From positions 1 to 64,000 of the forward strand of contig JANBPT010000065.1 of assembly GCA_027575765.1 (NCBI GenBank): a stretch of DNA of 64,000 nucleotides, written 5' to 3'. Origin of the DNA: Tieghemiomyces parasiticus. Taxonomy: Eukaryota; Kickxellomycota; Dimargaritomycetes; Dimargaritales; Dimargaritaceae. Below the pieces are notes generated by a model that was not told the origin of the DNA, made no database searches, and was given only the letters and a program-made list of their open reading frames with translations. Positions within the stretch are counted from its first letter, which is position 1, and the number at the start of each line of letters is the position of its first letter. The translations under genes and the position numbers were made by a program. Positions 60,424 through 64,000 of this stretch are shown piece by piece.

Positions 60424-60466
60424 GATACTACGCATGACCCTGAAACCGATATGTAGTCTCCTAGCA

Positions 60467-60472
60467 AATAAA
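60467..60472 (+). terminator. AATAAA polyadenylation signal, copy B
   Basis: The hexamer lies 44 nt past the stop codon of the secreted-protein gene, a normal spacing. The identical signal serves copy A at 9183-9188 on the minus strand. Confidence 0.45.
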
Positions 60473-60516
60473 AGCGTAGGCCAGCAGCCGGCCAGTGGTG
60501 ACTGGGTCATTAAAAC

Positions 60517-60524
60517 TGACGTCA
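60517..60524. promoter_or_regulatory. TGACGTCA palindrome (CRE-like), right arm
   Basis: Counterpart of the site at 9131-9138. The 8-mer is unchanged although substitutions occur within a few bases on either side. It lies between the end of the gene and the end of the arm. Confidence 0.2.
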
Positions 60525-60551
60525 CGTTAACGACCAGGGCTGACGACCATC

Positions 60552-61545
60552 GAATTGGAATGCAATATAGGGGCATGGATGTAGTAAGTTGGACAGCGGG
60601 TAAAGGTCTCGTGCCTATCAGCTTGCCTACGCCGGTTATCAGAATGCATAACTGCCGGCGTAGGCTTAGAATGACCTCCGGTATTGTCCTCACAGCTGCA
60701 TGGCAACACCATGACTTAGGGTGATAGTTCCCTGGTAGGCCGTAGGTTTAACATATGGTTTGAAATGGTGTACACCATGGAGGTCTATATAGATAACTCT
60801 TACATGTCAAGCAGCCAGGGCCCATATCCGAGTGCCTTGATGGGTTTACTGTAATTTTCATGCGCAGGCGTGAGGTATGGCTTAAAGTTTACGCACCCGC
60901 CAAAAAAAAAACAGCTGAAATAGGCGTTTCTATGATACTCACTTGTGTGATACGATTGGCTTTACGAATCCAATGATGTTGCCAATCGGTCGACGCTACG
61001 ATTGTATTCATTCTTGGTTGTTTTTTAAAACAATACCCGCATTCAGCAAGGTGAAAGTAAATCTGGTACTGTCCCATACATATGACTGAGCATGGCTCAT
61101 GGGTACCCCTGTAACGCAGATGGTGGGTGGCGGCATACTTTTGATTACAATGGGCAAGCCTGACCGCGTCCAGCGTACCATATAGGAATGGAACAATTGT
61201 ATGTGGGCTAGAACGAATGGAAGAGCAGTTGCTACAGATGGACCCTGGATTTTTCCCACTCTAATGAAATATACTGGGGATTGTGCTACTTAAGAAATTC
61301 TTATTGGTGGGTTCCTTAAGCAACTACACTATCTGACTCATCTCTACTGTTTACTGCTGGTGCTTACAGCGTCCCCCTTCATTCCAAAACCCGTTCCCAA
61401 CCAACCCGATTCGCTGACCTCGTATCATACTATTCAGCATACCTGGTCGCGATATTGGCTGTTTGTCGACCTATTCACCTAACTGCCTTCTCCACTTTGG
61501 ACCAACCTCACTTCCACCTCCCGATATTCCGCATCTGGCGTCAGA
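60552..61545. other. Spacer between the right arm and the MTHFR gene
   Basis: About 1 kb without a recognised gene. It holds the strong inverted repeat at 60625-60665, a nine-A run at about 60902-60910, and, from about 61370 to 61545, a C/T-rich stretch likely to be the MTHFR promoter and leader. No TATA box is evident near the start codon. Confidence 0.5.
60625..60665. repeat. Perfect 11-bp inverted repeat with extended stem
   Basis: GCCTACGCCGG at 60625-60635 is the exact reverse complement of CCGGCGTAGGC at 60655-60665. Inside, TTAT (60636-60639) can pair with ATAA (60648-60651) across a three-base bulge, extending the stem. It lies 74 bp outside the right duplication arm. It could be a hairpin terminator-like element, a binding site, or a remnant of a breakpoint. 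Confidence 0.65.
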
Positions 61546-63978
61546 ATGAAGGTCCCCGAACTCTACGCGCTGGCGGCCCATGAGACCCCCGGGTCGCCCA
61601 ACTCCAGTGGTCATTCAGCGGCCTTCTCGTTCGAGTTCTTCCCTCCCAAAACCGAACAGGTGGGTTGCGCCTTCGAAATCCTTTTGAACCCTTGCTTTCC
61701 CGTACGGTGGGGGAGGTAGGCATGGACGAGTATGCTCTCGCGCTTGAGGGAAGTCCTGCAATGCGTACGCTAATGCTAACTAACGTCTGGGTGACTTACG
61801 TTGCTTACGCCAATACTACCCACCAGGGCTTGGCCAACCTGCTGGCCCGCATCGTGCGTATGACTGAGCTGCGCCCGGCGTTCGTGGACGTCACCTGGGG
61901 CGCCGGGGGCAGCGCCTCGGACCGCACGCTTGAACTTTGCCGTTTGATCCAGGCCATACCAGGGGTGGAGGTATGTATGCATCTGACGTGTACCAACACC
62001 ACCCGCGAGTCGATTGATGAAGCGCTGAAGGTAAGATACCGGTTATAACTTCCTGACGGCTGCTGGTGGCCGCTGGTACCTACGCAGGGTCATCCCTGGC
62101 ACCGGCCACCCTGTTCCATGGTAGGCCCAAGAGCCTTTCACAAGTTCGATTACGTAGTGGTTCGTACTTGCGTATTTACCTTATTCGTTGGCAAACCTAT
62201 CCCCCTGAACAGGAAGCCAAGTCCATGAGAATTCAGAGCATTCTAGCTCTCCGCGGAGGTAGGTGTCATAGGGGGGTCTGGCTGCCATTGGGCTATAAAA
62301 CCCGCCATCGCGAGTGACCCATTCGTACCCTCTATAGAGTGAGGGTCGCCTGTCACCTTTCTGCTCAAGCGGCCATGTCAATATTCCTCATCCACCCTCC
62401 GCATTCCGTACGGACTGTGCTGCCCTTACCATGGGATTGACCCTAACCACTACTTCGAAATTTACCCTTATCGCCACCCTTTTCCGTACAGACCCCCCGC
62501 GACAAACCCCGCCTCACAGCGCCGCCGACCAGCCGTCCTTTGAATACGCCGTCGACCTCGTGCGCTACATCCGCGCGCAGTACGGCGACTATTTTAGCGT
62601 GGGTGTGGCCGGGTATCCGGAGGGCCACCCGGACGCCTCGCTCACCCTGGCGCGGGCTTCCCCTATCACCCAGAGTTTCGGGTCGTCGCTCGACAACGAC
62701 TCGGCGAGCCGCCTCCGCGAGATTCGGTACCTGAAGGCCAAAGTAGACGCCGGGGCGGATTTTATCATCACGCAAATGTTCTTTGACGCCGACCGGTTTG
62801 TCACGTGGTACGAGTTGTGTCGCGAGCAAGGGATCACCGTACCCATCCTTCCCAACATCCTGCCGCCCCAGCAGTACCAGAGCTTCCGTCGGATAGCCCA
62901 GCTGTGCCAGGTCAACATCCCGGCCAAAGTGCTGGAGGACCTCGAACCTATACAGCTGGACGACAGCGCGGTCAAGGCTTACGGCGAGCGGCTGGTCCTG
63001 GACATCATACGCACTCTACAGATTCGACTTGGTCTTCGCTTCTTCCATTTTACCACGTTGAACCTCGAGAGCTCGGTACGTCGCATCGTCACCGAGCTGC
63101 GCAGCGAGGAAGGACAGGAGCCAGGGGATCGAAAACCTAGTACAGGGCCGGCCGTGACAAACCGGGCCATCGTGGCAGAACAGTTCCTTCCCCGTGACGG
63201 GGCCCTGCTGAACGATCTGGTTACCGCCGGGGCCCCATCGGCCGTCCCAGCACACCAGCACCGCCTCCAGGATACCCCCGCCGAGGTGACCTGGGACGAT
63301 TTCCCCAACGGCCGCTGGGGTGACTCGAGCTCGCCGGCCTTTGGTGACTACGCGGCCTACGGGGGCAGCGTGCTCCCCATCACGTCGGCCCAAGCCGTCG
63401 CACTCTGGGGCCGCCCCACCTCGCGCGCGGATCTTACCGAGCTCTTTACCCGTTTCCTCGGCGGTAACAGTAATAGCAACTCACCACAATTATCGCAAGC
63501 TCCCCCACTCCGTTCCGACGTGCCACGGCGCCTACCTTGGGCACTCTACGACAGCCTCAGCGCCGAGACCTCGTGGATCCAACCGGCTCTCCTTAGACTC
63601 ACCACCGAGCACGGTCTCTGGACTGTGGCTAGTCAGCCCCCCGTCGATGGGATCCGCAGCGATGACCCCCAGGTCGGTTGGGGCCCACGCGGCGGCCTGG
63701 TGTACCAGAAACCCTTTGTGGAGTTTTTTGCCTCCACGGCTACGTTCCGCGCCCTTCAGGTACGGTTTCGTGCTGACCCCTGGATTACGTATCTGGCTGG
63801 CAATCGCCACGGCGAATTCGTGACTTCCTATGGTTCTGACGGGACTGCCGACGGATTGATTGATAGCGACGGCGCGGATGATGACAGTCTAGCCAACGTG
63901 TTGACGTGGGGGATTTTTCCCGGCAAGGAGGTCGTGCAGGCCTCTCTGGTCGACCGCGCTGGGTTTCTATCCTGGAAG
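61546..63978 (+). CDS. Methylenetetrahydrofolate reductase, 3' end outside window
   Basis: Four exons visible: 61546-61659, 61827-62030, 62213-62258 and 62492-63978, together 617 residues, in phase 0 at a GTAAGT donor at 63979; the last exon(s) lie beyond the edge. The enzyme reduces 5,10-methylene-THF to 5-methyl-THF with NAD(P)H and FAD, supplying methyl groups for methionine. The catalytic TIM-barrel half is plain: SFEFFPPKT (28-36), DVTWGAGGS (59-67), CMHLTCTN (88-95), ALRGDPPR (118-125), GVAGYPEGHPDA (159-170), ITQMFFD (214-220) and FHFTTLN (306-312). A linker of about 65 residues leads to the eukaryotic regulatory half, with WDDFPNGRWGDS (389-400) and TWGIFPGKE (593-601). In relatives this half binds S-adenosylmethionine for feedback inhibition. 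Expected remaining length is about 50 residues. Fungi usually have two paralogues (Met12 and Met13 types); I cannot say which this is. An Asn/Ser-rich insertion at about 449-465 looks lineage-specific. Confidence 0.94.
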
Positions 63979-64000
63979 GTAAGTTGAAATCCGGCCTCAG
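63979..64000 (+). other. Start of MTHFR intron 4, window edge
   Basis: The donor GTAAGT follows AAG of residue K617. The window ends at CCGGCCTCAG. Although this ends in a possible acceptor, an intron of 22 nt is far below the 119-233 nt seen elsewhere, so the real acceptor is probably beyond the edge. Confidence 0.7.

Larger units (their letters stand above)
58375..60551 (+). repeat. Right arm of the 2,177-bp inverted duplication
   Basis: Inverted counterpart of 9104-11280, of identical length and about 99% identical by eye. Substitutions are spread unevenly: about nine in the 945 bp upstream of the gene, five in the 1,104-bp gene and four in the 128 bp downstream. Most are C/T or A/G transitions. 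Sequence outside both ends is unrelated to that flanking the left arm. The gene inside points outward, away from the other arm. Confidence 0.95.

Noticed and set aside
9104..60551. Whole interval as a giant transposon with 2.2-kb terminal inverted repeats
   Set aside because: The bases outside the two outer ends show no target-site duplication, the arm ends lack shared terminal motifs, and no transposase or recombinase gene is seen inside.
63991..64000. Acceptor at the very end of the window for MTHFR
   Set aside because: It would make a 22-nt intron, much shorter than any other intron in these genes.

Overview
The window looks like nuclear DNA of a fungus. Most genes carry GT-AG introns of about 120-230 nt with strong donors (GTAAGT, GTAGGT, GTATGT, GTGAGT), the coding exons are GC-rich with G/C-ending codons, and the recognisable proteins are eukaryotic: an Hrp1-type two-RRM protein, a Cdc1/Ted1/PGAP5 metallophosphoesterase, a GNL1-type circularly permuted GTPase, a two-finger zinc-finger factor and a eukaryotic methylenetetrahydrofolate reductase. 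Intron richness together with long spacers suggests an early-diverging filamentous fungus, but that placement is an inference. Gene models were built by hand from splice signals, reading phase and family motifs.

Layout. 1-8.2 kb is a gene-bearing segment: a possible 83-residue secreted peptide (1367-1618, +), the Hrp1-like gene (3634-5625, +) and, convergent with it, the four-exon metallophosphoesterase (6150-8230, -). At 9104-11280 lies the left arm of an inverted duplication holding a gene for a 367-residue secreted protein (-). Next is the nine-exon GNL1-like GTPase (11782-14970, +), which needs a 14-nt microexon to restore a conserved motif. From 14,971 to 58,374 (about 43 kb) I recognise one gene, the zinc-finger regulator at 33331-34311 (-). 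The right arm of the duplication (58375-60551) follows, carrying the second copy of the secreted-protein gene (+), and the window ends inside the methylenetetrahydrofolate reductase gene (61546 to the edge, +).

The most notable structure is the pair of arms: 2,177 bp each, aligned over their full length without an indel, about 99% identical by eye, about 47 kb apart, with their genes facing outward. All five coding differences I can find between the copies change an amino acid. The identified genes do not form a pathway: they serve mRNA 3'-end processing, GPI-anchor remodelling, ribosome biogenesis and one-carbon metabolism, plus secreted proteins of unknown role and one transcription factor. 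I found no tRNA, rRNA, CRISPR array or recognisable transposon protein.
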